This document shows, in pieces, positions 1 through 5,413 of a stretch of 16,835 nucleotides of DNA (positions are counted from its first letter, which is position 1; each line of letters starts with the position of its first letter). The position numbers and the translations under genes were made by a program. Source of the stretch: Cyanobacteria bacterium M_surface_7_m2_037 (GTDB taxonomy: Bacteria > Cyanobacteriota > Cyanobacteriia > PCC-6307 > Cyanobiaceae); NCBI GenBank assembly GCA_016882585.1, contig VGPP01000023.1:1-16835 (forward strand). Direction: 5' to 3'. The notes below the pieces were generated by a model that was not told where the DNA came from, made no database searches, and was given only the letters and a program-made list of their open reading frames with translations.

Positions 1-300
1 GCCGTTGAACACGGAGTAGGTGACGTAGCGGAGGATGATCTCCATGTCGCGCAGGCAGGCAGCCATGCGGCGACTGGTGTAAGCGTTGCCGCCTGGGGCT
101 GTCAGGGCAGGTTGGGCCTCAAACAGGCCGCGGGCCGCGTTGGTGACGATCTTGGACGCGTTGGAGGTGATGCGGTTGACAGCATCCATCCGCTTGTTGC
201 TTTCGGCGACCATGGCCGCGAGGGCGTCGATCTGGCCAGCGTTGATGAATTCGCCACGGGCATCAGCCTGGGCAACCACCTTGGTGAAGGCGTCGAACAT
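1..300 (-). CDS. cpcB: C-phycocyanin beta subunit, 3' part missing
   Basis: Beta chain of phycocyanin, the bilin-carrying subunit that pairs with CpcA to build the (alpha-beta)6 hexamers of phycobilisome rods on the cytoplasmic face of the thylakoid. The first 100 residues are present. They start MFDAFTKVVAQAD and run through the globin-like fold to RDMEIILRYVTYSVFNG. Cys82 in AACLRD is the expected phycocyanobilin attachment site, and Asn72 in PGGNAY is the residue normally N-methylated in this family. The second bilin site near Cys153, served by CpcT, lies beyond the left edge. The ATG is preceded by AGGAG with 7-nt spacing. The gene is the last in this minus-strand cluster to be seen and is separated from the linker genes by a terminator and a long leader. 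cpcA probably follows outside the window (inference). Identification is secure. Confidence 0.97.
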   Translation of the reverse strand, partial: MFDAFTKVVAQADARGEFINAGQIDALAAMVAESNKRMDAVNRITSNASKIVTNAARGLFEAQPALTAPGGNAYTSRRMAACLRDMEIILRYVTYSVFNG

Positions 301-307
301 TGATTAG

Positions 308-312
308 CTCCT
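308..312 (-). promoter_or_regulatory. Shine-Dalgarno site of cpcB
   Basis: AGGAG lies 7 nt before the cpcB ATG. It is one of few strong ribosome binding sites on the minus strand here and fixes the start codon. Most neighbouring genes lack a clear one. Confidence 0.75.
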
Positions 313-340
313 GTTCTCGACGTGAGTCGGGGAGAGGGGG

Positions 341-358
341 ATGAAGGGGATGAAGGGG
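341..358. repeat. 9-bp tandem repeat in the cpcB leader
   Basis: ATGAAGGGG occurs twice back to back on the plus strand. In the cpcB transcript this reads as a C/U-rich run (CCCCTTCAT twice, then CCCCCTCTCCCC) about 30-60 nt before the start codon. The role is unknown. It could be a single-stranded leader element or a site for an RNA-binding protein. Confidence 0.6.
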
Positions 359-485
359 CCAAACCGAGGAGCTGGCCGAAACCGCCTCATCGCCTGGCCT
401 GGTCATTGTTGGACAAGCCGATGACTCCCATCAGCAGCACTTAACAAACGGTCATCTGTAGGGTCAGAAAGCTTGCAGTGCAACG

Positions 486-502
486 GTTCTCAGAATGAGA
501 AC
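486..502. promoter_or_regulatory. inverted repeat over the candidate cpcB -10 element
   Basis: Perfect 7-bp arms, GTTCTCA and TGAGAAC, are separated by 3 bp. The repeat covers the proposed -10 hexamer of cpcB (495-500), the usual place for a repressor site. I do not recognise the motif as a known cyanobacterial operator. Confidence 0.45.
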
Positions 503-523
503 AGCCCTACATTAAGCCGTCAA
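495..523 (-). promoter_or_regulatory. candidate cpcB promoter
   Basis: On the minus strand TTGACG (518-523) is followed after exactly 17 bp by TCTCAT (495-500), giving 5/6 and 4/6 matches to the sigma-70 consensus. It lies downstream of the cpcD terminator and would give a leader of nearly 190 nt before cpcB. The start site was not mapped, so this is a prediction. Confidence 0.4.
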
Positions 524-570
524 GACCTCGCTACGCTACCGCCTGGTAGCAGCCGCCACAGCGACGCCAC

Positions 571-601
571 AAAAAGCCCCCTCCGGGGAAGGAGCTGGGC
601 T
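571..601 (-). terminator. intrinsic terminator after cpcD
   Basis: The minus strand shows AGCCC pairing with GGGCT and CTCC pairing with GGAG around a TTCCCC loop, with a small internal loop, followed immediately by TTTTT. It begins 22 bp after the cpcD stop codon and separates the linker genes from cpcB. Confidence 0.7.
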
Positions 602-623
602 CAAAAGACGTTGTGGAGCTCGA

Positions 624-836
624 CTACGCGTCGATTCCGCCGCTCACGCTCACGCCGGTGATCTTGCCGCACATGCGCTGAACCAGACGCATGGTCTCGT
701 TCATGCGGGTGTAGGGCACATTCATCACCACATCGGCGGTGCGGGAATAGTCGTTGTTGGCCAGACCGGTGACCGTGAACGACACCTGGCGGTCATTGCT
801 GAAGCTGGTGCCGCGGTTGCCTGCAGAAACCTTCAT
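624..836 (-). CDS. cpcD: phycocyanin rod-capping linker CpcD
   Basis: Small linker that binds in the central cavity of the outermost phycocyanin hexamer and ends rod growth. The 70-residue product is essentially one CpcD domain: a beta-rich start (VSFTVTGL) and the family signature VVMNVPYTRMNETMRLVQRMCGKI, followed by a short tail. The size is a little below the roughly 80 residues usual for CpcD. The ATG has no clear Shine-Dalgarno site and follows the cpcC stop by 35 bp, so translation may be linked to cpcC. It closes the cpcC-cpcD unit, since a terminator follows. CpcS-type and ApcC linkers are alternatives. ApcC is less likely because its N-terminus (MRMFKVTAC type) is missing and allophycocyanin genes are not adjacent. 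Confidence 0.85.
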   Translation of the reverse strand: MKVSAGNRGTSFSNDRQVSFTVTGLANNDYSRTADVVMNVPYTRMNETMRLVQRMCGKITGVSVSGGIDA

Positions 837-871
837 CGGAGCTTCGGGGTAATAGGGAGCAAAGGATCCGG

Positions 872-1717
872 TCAGTTAACCGGATTGTTGCTAGCGATCC
901 GGCCGCCTTCGCGGTGGATCTGCTGCTGGTACTTCAGCAGTTTGTTGAAGGGAATAAAGCGCACGCGGTTGCTGCGCTTGTGCAGGCGGTAGTTGTTGAA
1001 ACCGGTGATCTCCACACGGAAGGTGCGGCCCTCTTCGCCGGCACCCACGCCCTGACGGGTCACGCCATCGGTGCCCACCTTGCGGAACACATTGCCCTTG
1101 GCGTTGGGGCTCACCATAGGCAGCGGCAGCTCAGCGTGCACCGAGGGGTTAAGACGCAACTGGTTCTTGGTGATGTCGCCTTTCACAGAGGCAGCGGCAC
1201 CGCGAGCCAGCTGCAGCATGTAGGAGAACTGCAGGCCCTGCTGACCCACCGAGTAGTTCCAACCGTGCAGGTAGGGAACGCCTTCTTCACCGAAGCGCTC
1301 TTGATACTCAGCGCTATCGAGATAGGAATCGATCTCCGCATCAAAACCCTGCTCCTGCAGGATCGTGAAGTGGTGAAGCATCTCGGCTTTGTTCTGGGGA
1401 GCGCGGCCCAGCAGATGCTTGAAGTTGAGCTCGATGAAGCGGTAGGGGTTGGTGCTCTCGAAGAACTTCTTGCGGTAGAGACCACTCTTGGCTACCTGAC
1501 GCACAAACTCACGCACGCTCAGGTAGCCGCGCTTGAACAGCAACTCAGGACCTTCCAGACGCTCGCTGGCCATCACGTACTGATTGCCAAGCACCTGCTG
1601 ATACACAGCGCGGATGAGCGCAACCTTGTCGTCGCAAGAACCGGTGGTCCAGTTCTCGTTGACGCGGTTGTTGGCATAACGCTCGATGCCCAGATAGGCA
1701 GCGTTGGCGAGGGTCAT
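872..1717 (-). CDS. cpcC: phycocyanin rod linker CpcC (about 30 kDa)
   Basis: Rod linker that joins phycocyanin hexamers end to end and tunes their energy level. The 281-residue protein has the N-terminal phycobilisome linker domain (about residues 18-145: VIRAVYQQ-like AVYQQVLGNQYVM, SVREFVRQVAKS, NPYRFIELNFKHLLGRAP, YLDSAEYQERFGE). After a Gly/Ala-rich hinge there is a C-terminal CpcD domain (about 229-278: RTFRVEITGFNNYR, VRFIPFNKLLKYQQQIHREGGRI). This two-domain order and length are typical of CpcC; a phycoerythrin rod linker would share it, but no phycoerythrin genes are visible. The ATG at 1717 gives the expected short N-terminus; no good ribosome site is seen. cpcD follows after 35 bp. 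Divergent from the coiled-coil gene at 1932, with a 22-bp palindrome between them. Confidence 0.93.
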   Translation of the reverse strand: MTLANAAYLGIERYANNRVNENWTTGSCDDKVALIRAVYQQVLGNQYVMASERLEGPELLFKRGYLSVREFVRQVAKSGLYRKKFFESTNPYRFIELNFKHLLGRAPQNKAEMLHHFTILQEQGFDAEIDSYLDSAEYQERFGEEGVPYLHGWNYSVGQQGLQFSYMLQLARGAAASVKGDITKNQLRLNPSVHAELPLPMVSPNAKGNVFRKVGTDGVTRQGVGAGEEGRTFRVEITGFNNYRLHKRSNRVRFIPFNKLLKYQQQIHREGGRIASNNPVN

Positions 1718-1816
1718 GGGGCTACGGGAGGCGGGCTTTGGACGGCTTGCTTGGGAGGGCGTGCCTGAAAGGAAGACGCACCGAACGGTTACCAGCGCAG
1801 TTGGTGCCTAAGCCGA

Positions 1817-1838
1817 ATCCAATGGGTGCCCATTGGAT
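1817..1838. promoter_or_regulatory. 22-bp palindrome between cpcC and the divergent coiled-coil gene
   Basis: Perfect 10-bp arms, ATCCAATGGG and CCCATTGGAT, are separated by TG. The site is 100 bp upstream of the cpcC ATG and about 93 bp upstream of the plus-strand gene. It has no T-tract, so it is more like a dimeric operator than a terminator. I do not recognise the binding protein. Confidence 0.5.
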
Positions 1839-1931
1839 CCTCGAACACCTTTGAGAAACGTTACAAAAATGGGGTCTGGCGGCCGCGCTCAGGGCCGATA
1901 CCATCCGGCCAAATCCTTCTCGGCTACAGGC

Positions 1932-2354
1932 ATGTCTGCCAGCGCATCCCCTGCCAACGGATCGTTGCAACTCAGGCTCAGCGAGCAGCTGCAGGCCCTG
2001 AGCCTGGTGGGCGAAACCCTCACCCTGCGCCTGCTGGAACTGGAGGAGCGGCTGGCAGGGCTCGAGGCTCAACTGGAGGGCCTGCATCAGCAGCAGAGCA
2101 GCTCCGCCTCCAGCGAATCCACCGATCTGCTGGCCGCCACGGAAGAGCGCATCGCCCGGCTGGAAGACCTCCTCAATGAGCAGTCCCCAGCTCGGCAGCC
2201 TCAAGGGCTGAGCTCCAGCGCCACGGTGCATCCCCTGCATCGGCCCAACGCTGAAGCTGTTGCGGAGGCGAACGAGTTCAACGAACCCGAGCTGGAGCTG
2301 CACCCCTTCCCGGAGGACGAGGAACAGCCCTTTATGGATGAACTCAGCGCTTGA
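1932..2354 (+). CDS. unrecognised coiled-coil protein within the phycobilisome linker cluster
   Basis: I do not recognise a named family. The 140-residue product is probably soluble, with no signal peptide or membrane segment. Residues about 10-50 form heptad-like leucine/glutamate repeats (LRLSEQLQALSLVGETL, LLELEERLAGLEAQLEGL), followed by a Ser-rich break, a second short helix (ATEERIARLEDLLNEQ) and an acidic tail (PEDEEQPFMDELSA). The start at ATG 1932 is preferred because the reading frame upstream crosses the palindrome and has basic, low-quality sequence; the frame extends back to 1833. The gene lies on the opposite strand between cpcC and the CpcL-like linker gene, convergent with the latter (28 bp apart). 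Location suggests a role in phycobilisome assembly or regulation, but that is inference only. Composition matches neighbouring coding sequence, which supports a real gene. Confidence 0.72.
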   Translation: MSASASPANGSLQLRLSEQLQALSLVGETLTLRLLELEERLAGLEAQLEGLHQQQSSSASSESTDLLAATEERIARLEDLLNEQSPARQPQGLSSSATVHPLHRPNAEAVAEANEFNEPELELHPFPEDEEQPFMDELSA

Positions 2355-2382
2355 ACGCAGCGCCTCATCAGTGCGCCTGAGC

Positions 2383-3129
2383 TCAGCCGGCGGAACCGGT
2401 GCCGACCATGGCGCCTGCGGAGGTGAGCAGCACTCGCAGCACTTCCACACCACCGATTGCGGCCAGGGCCAGCCAGATCGTCTGCGCCAGCTTGGGGGGC
2501 TGACCGCCCACCCAGGCGGGTGACATCTGGCCGCCACTGAACTGGGCACCACCGCCGGCAAAGGGGTTCGCCGGCGCACGGCGGGCGCTGATGTCACGCC
2601 AGTAGGCGCTGTAGCGGGGAGCCTGCTGGTTGAAGGGCAATTGCGGTTTGGCGTGACCCACCAGTACCCGTGAGCGCTGGTAGGGAATGGTGTCGAGCCC
2701 GAAGTTGTCGAGATACTCATCGGAGCTGAGCAGGGCATCCACAAAGCCCTCCAGACCCTGATTAGCGATCACGATCGACCAGGCGAGGCGCTCCTGATCA
2801 CCGTGTACTTCGCGGCCGAGCACGCGGCCCACGATCTGCTCCACCACCCGGTAGTTGCTGTTGCAGCGGTAGAACCCCTCGCGGAACTTGCGCGAAAGCA
2901 AGAGCCCACGCACAAAGTCTCGGGCAGTGAGATCGCCATTGCGGAATTGCATCTCCAGCATCGGCTCGCGATCCACCTTGAAGGCGTGGAAGAAGATCTG
3001 GCGGTAGGCGCGCTCGATCTGCTCATCCACGTCCACCTGGGTGCGCGGAGCTTCATCGGTGCCGATGCTGAAGTTATTCACCCGGGCGTTCTGGGTGATC
3101 GGCTCGGTGGCCAGCAACGGAAGGGCCAT
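2383..3129 (-). CDS. cpcL: CpcG-family rod linker with C-terminal hydrophobic helix (CpcL-like)
   Basis: CpcG-family linkers attach phycocyanin rods to the allophycocyanin core. The CpcL (CpcG2) branch instead has a C-terminal membrane helix and makes core-less rods that feed photosystem I. This 248-residue protein starts MALPLLATEPITQNARV, as CpcG proteins do, and has a full linker domain (about 35-155: IERAYRQIFFHAFK, MQFRNGDLTARDFVRGLLLS, SNYRVVEQIVGRVLGR, LDTIPYQRSR). After a Pro/Gly-rich linker, residues about 214-245 are strongly hydrophobic (TIWLALAAIGGVEVLRVLLT), though interrupted by Glu229 and Arg232. The ATG at 3129 is chosen because it gives the family N-terminus; a GTG 39 bp upstream is also in frame. 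No clear ribosome site. Family membership is secure; the CpcL subtype is likely but rests on the C-terminal segment. Confidence 0.8.
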   Translation of the reverse strand: MALPLLATEPITQNARVNNFSIGTDEAPRTQVDVDEQIERAYRQIFFHAFKVDREPMLEMQFRNGDLTARDFVRGLLLSRKFREGFYRCNSNYRVVEQIVGRVLGREVHGDQERLAWSIVIANQGLEGFVDALLSSDEYLDNFGLDTIPYQRSRVLVGHAKPQLPFNQQAPRYSAYWRDISARRAPANPFAGGGAQFSGGQMSPAWVGGQPPKLAQTIWLALAAIGGVEVLRVLLTSAGAMVGTGSAG

Positions 3130-3235
3130 AGCAAGGGAAAAAACCAGCGCCGAAGTTATCGATGGCACGCCGCCAAAGGTCTCAGCCCCTTACACAGCTT
3201 TACCTCGCTGGAGCATTGCGCGAGTAGCCGGCCGT

Positions 3236-3829
3236 TCAGGCCGCCAGCCAATCGGGCGGTAATTCGTGGCTGTAATCGTCAGTACGCTCGAATTCAAACG
3301 GCCCTGCCAGCGAGCCCCACAGCTGCTCATGGGTGGCGGGATCATGGCCGCGATCGATCGTGCGCATGCCGCGGCCGCTGAGCTCAAAGCTGCTCACCAG
3401 ATAGGAGAGCGCCCCCTTGCGCTCCACCATGCAGCGGCAGCCGGGCTCCACCTCACCGATGAAGCCATCGCTGGTTTCGCGCACCACATAGGCGCAGCCT
3501 TCGAGGGGCTTGAGATCGGCGGCGCTGATCAGGGCGCGTTTGGCGGGATCATCCACGGCCCCCCAGAACCGCTGCTCATCGTGGATGGCCTGGTTGGTGA
3601 TCCAGAGCTCACCGCCGCGCTGCTCGGCCTTCAGCACCCGCAAGCGATAGGGAGCCGCTGGATTGATGGCGTACGACTGATCCAGCAGCAGTGAACCGGG
3701 CTCCAACTGGGGAAGCGGCCGGAACTTCACAAGGATGTGGGCGTAGAGGGGTGGATTGTCGAAAGCCTGCTGCTGGTTGCTGAAACCAGCGCTCAGCTGG
3801 CGCAGCAGACGAGCGAGGGGGGAAGACAT
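3236..3829 (-). CDS. cpcT: phycobilin lyase CpcT (CpeT/CpcT family)
   Basis: Lyase that attaches phycocyanobilin to the Cys153-type site of phycocyanin beta chains, by homology to characterised CpcT. The 197-residue product begins MSSPLARLLRQLSAGFSNQQQAFDNPPLYAHI and keeps family features: a beta-barrel-like core, GCAYVVRETSDGFIGEVEPGCRCMVERKGALSYLVSSFELSG and the GRGMRTIDRGHDPATHEQLWGSLAGPFEFER region near the C-terminus. Length matches the family (about 200). The start is ATG 3829; a TTG two codons earlier is in frame but less likely. It follows the small 78-aa ORF by 50 bp, with a weak TAGGAT -10-like element in between, and precedes the CpcL-like gene by 106 bp. Its place next to cpcB and linkers supports activity on phycocyanin; some CpeT relatives act on phycoerythrin. 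Confidence 0.9.
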   Translation of the reverse strand: MSSPLARLLRQLSAGFSNQQQAFDNPPLYAHILVKFRPLPQLEPGSLLLDQSYAINPAAPYRLRVLKAEQRGGELWITNQAIHDEQRFWGAVDDPAKRALISAADLKPLEGCAYVVRETSDGFIGEVEPGCRCMVERKGALSYLVSSFELSGRGMRTIDRGHDPATHEQLWGSLAGPFEFERTDDYSHELPPDWLAA

Positions 3830-3879
3830 CGCCAAAACAGGGAATGGCCGGATCCTATGGGGAGCGCCCCGGCGGCCAG

Positions 3880-4116
3880 TTAGAACCCCAGCAAACGGAT
3901 GCGGAAATCAGCCACCTGATCCGCCATGGCCGGATTGCTCAGCCTGAAGGGGTGATCCGCGCAGGCGTCCAGCGCCAGGCGCTTCTTCTCGTCGGCGCTC
4001 AGAGCAGCGGCTTTGGGCTGGCTGAGCAGCTTCTGCCAGGCCTCATCGAACACCATGGCGAAGCTGTCGGCGTTATCGAACAGCTGGCCCGGCTTGTCCT
4101 GGAACGGAAGGGGCAT
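3880..4116 (-). CDS. small protein of unknown function
   Basis: A 78-residue ORF starting MPLPFQDKPGQLFDNADSFA. I do not recognise the family. It looks soluble and mostly helical (FAMVFDEAWQKLLSQPKAAA, SADEKKRLALDAC), with one Cys and no membrane segment. It starts at ATG 4116, 52 nt after the tRNA-Phe 3' end on the same strand, and ends 50 bp before cpcT. Reading-frame composition is like that of neighbouring genes, and the antisense frames are less plausible. A hairpin with 7-bp arms lies between it and the tRNA. A function in bilin attachment cannot be claimed; only the adjacency to cpcT is seen. Confidence 0.65.
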   Translation of the reverse strand: MPLPFQDKPGQLFDNADSFAMVFDEAWQKLLSQPKAAALSADEKKRLALDACADHPFRLSNPAMADQVADFRIRLLGF

Positions 4117-4131
4117 GAATCGCGTGGTCCG

Positions 4132-4155
4132 CCGTTGGTTTCAAGGCGCCAACGG
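4132..4155. repeat. hairpin-forming inverted repeat between tRNA-Phe and the 78-aa ORF
   Basis: Perfect 7-bp arms CCGTTGG and CCAACGG enclose a 10-bp loop. It starts 14 nt after the tRNA 3' end on the minus strand and has no following T-run, so it is not a standard intrinsic terminator. It may stop exonucleases or guide tRNA 3' processing (inference). Confidence 0.45.
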
Positions 4156-4168
4156 AGCGCTCTTGCAA

Positions 4169-4241
4169 TGCCAGGACCCAGATTTGAACTGGGGACACGG
4201 CGATTTTCAATCGCCTGCTCTACCAACTGAGCTATCCCGGC
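4169..4241 (-). tRNA. trnF: tRNA-Phe (anticodon GAA)
   Basis: The minus strand folds as a complete 73-nt cloverleaf: acceptor GCCGGGA with TCCTGGC, D arm GCTC/GAGC, anticodon stem GGCGA/TCGCC with loop TTGAAAA, variable GTGTC, and T arm CCCAG/CTGGG with loop TTCAAAT. The anticodon GAA reads phenylalanine codons. The discriminator is A, and CCA is not encoded and must be added after transcription, as is usual in cyanobacteria. A TACTAT -10-like hexamer lies upstream, in the comF-tRNA gap. Confidence 0.96.
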
Positions 4242-4243
4242 CC

Positions 4244-4257
4244 GTCGCCGTGGCGAC
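4244..4257. repeat. small inverted repeat just upstream of tRNA-Phe
   Basis: GTCGCC and GGCGAC are separated by GT, ending 3 bp from the mature tRNA 5' end. It may form a leader hairpin or a weak comF end structure. No T-tract follows. Confidence 0.3.
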
Positions 4258-4271
4258 CTGCGGATAGTAGA

Positions 4272-4928
4272 TCACCGTGGGGCGGCAGCTGGGGTTCTCG
4301 CCAGGGCAAGCAGGCCCTGCACCGCATGCCCCGCCGCCTGCAGCGCCTCAGCTGCACTCCTGGCTGTGGCGCCAGTGGTGAGGATGTCGTCCACCAGCCA
4401 CAGGGGCCGGGCCGGTTGTGGTGTGGCCGCCTGGGCCGTGAAGGCGCCTTGAAGGTTGCGGGCGCGCAGGCTGCGGCCCAGATGGTGCTGGCCCAGGGTG
4501 GGGCGGCTGCGCTGCAGCAGCTGGGGTGCCAGCTGCGCCTGGCCCGCGGAGGCCGCCACCAGGCCCTGGGCCAGCAGCAGCGGCAAGGGATTGCCGGCGC
4601 GCTTCCAGCTGGGCACCGGCACCACCACAGCACCAGCCAACACCGAGGCACAACAGCTGTGCAGCCGTGCCGCCAGGGCGGCGATCAAGGCCGGATTCGG
4701 CGTGGGGCGCTGGCGCAGCAACAGGGCACGCAGCCGGCCGCCGTAGGGCGCCAGGGCGCACCAGAGCAGCGGTTCATCACCCTGCACACCGCCCTCCGGC
4801 AGCGCCAGCTCCTCGAGGCAGCGCTCACAGAGGGCGCCACCTGTGCTGCGCTCACAGGCGTTGCCGCAGGCGCAGCAGCGGGCTGCGCTGATCAGATCAA
4901 GGCTCTGGCGCCAGAGGGTGGACCACAT
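4272..4928 (-). CDS. comF: ComF-like phosphoribosyltransferase-family protein
   Basis: Cytoplasmic member of the ComF/GntX family, linked in other bacteria to DNA uptake and recombination; the enzymatic reaction is not established. The 218-residue product has an N-terminal zinc-finger-like Cys cluster (CCACGNAC at 18-25, then LCERC at 33-37), a central beta-alpha core with VVVPVPSWKR (101-110), the ComF-typical HHLGRSLRARNLQGAF stretch and the PRPP-binding loop LVDDILTTGATA (178-189). Length is normal. The start is ATG 4928, 56 bp after the DUF2470 gene. It is the last gene of the rpsA-metK run and ends 30 bp before tRNA-Phe. A second competence-associated gene, dprA, is in the same window but far away and on the other strand. 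Confidence 0.87.
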   Translation of the reverse strand: MWSTLWRQSLDLISAARCCACGNACERSTGGALCERCLEELALPEGGVQGDEPLLWCALAPYGGRLRALLLRQRPTPNPALIAALAARLHSCCASVLAGAVVVPVPSWKRAGNPLPLLLAQGLVAASAGQAQLAPQLLQRSRPTLGQHHLGRSLRARNLQGAFTAQAATPQPARPLWLVDDILTTGATARSAAEALQAAGHAVQGLLALARTPAAAPR

Positions 4929-4984
4929 CGCCGCGGGGCTGCTGCTGAAAGGAGCATTCCCCGCGCAGCCGTGCCGGGGCTGGT

Positions 4985-5254
4985 TCAGGTCTGGTTCATC
5001 GCCCGCAGCATCGCCACCAGGGTGCGGTGGGCGTCTTCGCTGTCGCTGAGGGTGTGATCAAAGGCCACGTCGAGCCGCTGGCCATCCACCTCTAGCTCCA
5101 TCGCCTCGGGGCGCACGGCCACCATGCGGGCCTGCTGGGGAGCCTCCACACCGCCGTAGTGGCGCGCATAGGCCAGCACCGCCTCGGCGTGATCGTCGTT
5201 CATGTGCTTGCAGATGCGCTCGCTAACGGCGCTGGTGAGGGGGTCGGCAGCCAT
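4985..5254 (-). CDS. DUF2470 family protein
   Basis: An 89-residue DUF2470 protein, the domain also found at the C-terminus of HugZ-type heme-handling proteins and in some chloroplast proteins. Key motifs are CKHMNDDHAEAVLAYARHYGG (residues about 15-35), with the conserved HMNDDH, and a C-terminal VAFDHTLSDSEDAHRTLVAMLR. It is a stand-alone domain, so heme or tetrapyrrole binding is possible but not shown by this sequence. ATG 5254 gives the expected length. It follows the 39-aa membrane peptide by 39 bp and precedes comF by 56 bp on the same strand, so it probably belongs to the same transcript. Confidence 0.85.
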   Translation of the reverse strand: MAADPLTSAVSERICKHMNDDHAEAVLAYARHYGGVEAPQQARMVAVRPEAMELEVDGQRLDVAFDHTLSDSEDAHRTLVAMLRAMNQT

Positions 5255-5293
5255 GGGCGGCGTGGCAGTGAAGGAGGGCCCGATTCTGGGGGC

Positions 5294-5413
5294 TCAGGCC
5301 GCAGCAAAGCGCTGCCACAGCAGCAAGGCCAGGCGCACACCGGAAAAGGCCACGTAGCCAGCGAGCACCACGAACAGCGCCATGGCCAACCAGTCGCGCA
5401 GGCGAGCGTTCAT
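5294..5413 (-). CDS. 39-residue single-pass membrane peptide
   Basis: A short ORF with product MNARLRDWLAMALFVVLAGY followed by VAFSGVRLALLLWQRFAAA. The basic N-terminus, one hydrophobic helix (about residues 8-33) and a positive C-terminal segment suggest a small inner-membrane or thylakoid protein. Its ATG overlaps the FGGY kinase stop as ATGA, a typical translational coupling arrangement, and the DUF2470 gene follows after 39 bp. I do not recognise a family. The exact overlap with the upstream stop and the membrane-protein pattern argue that it is real, but conservation was not checked. Confidence 0.6.
   Translation of the reverse strand: MNARLRDWLAMALFVVLAGYVAFSGVRLALLLWQRFAAA

Larger units (their letters stand above)
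301..623 (-). other. cpcD-cpcB intergenic region and cpcB leader
   Basis: This 323-bp stretch has no convincing gene. Read on the minus strand it holds, in order, the cpcD terminator, a candidate -35/-10 promoter overlapped by an inverted repeat, and an untranslated leader of nearly 190 nt ending in a pyrimidine-rich tandem repeat and the cpcB ribosome binding site. A long cpcB leader is common in cyanobacteria; the exact transcription start here is inferred. Confidence 0.6.

Noticed and set aside
914..1768. Plus-strand frame opposite cpcC
   Set aside because: Antisense shadow of a clear linker gene.
2355..2382. Bidirectional terminator between the coiled-coil gene and the CpcL-like gene
   Set aside because: Only short, weak repeats (GCGC arms) and no T-tracts in either direction.
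1722..2744. Minus-strand frame across the coiled-coil gene and the CpcL-like linker's 3' end
   Set aside because: It conflicts with both real frames and has low-quality, Pro/Ser/Cys-rich sequence.
4169..4241. tRNA-Phe as an integration site for a mobile element
   Set aside because: No integrase, direct repeat of the tRNA end or foreign-looking genes are nearby.
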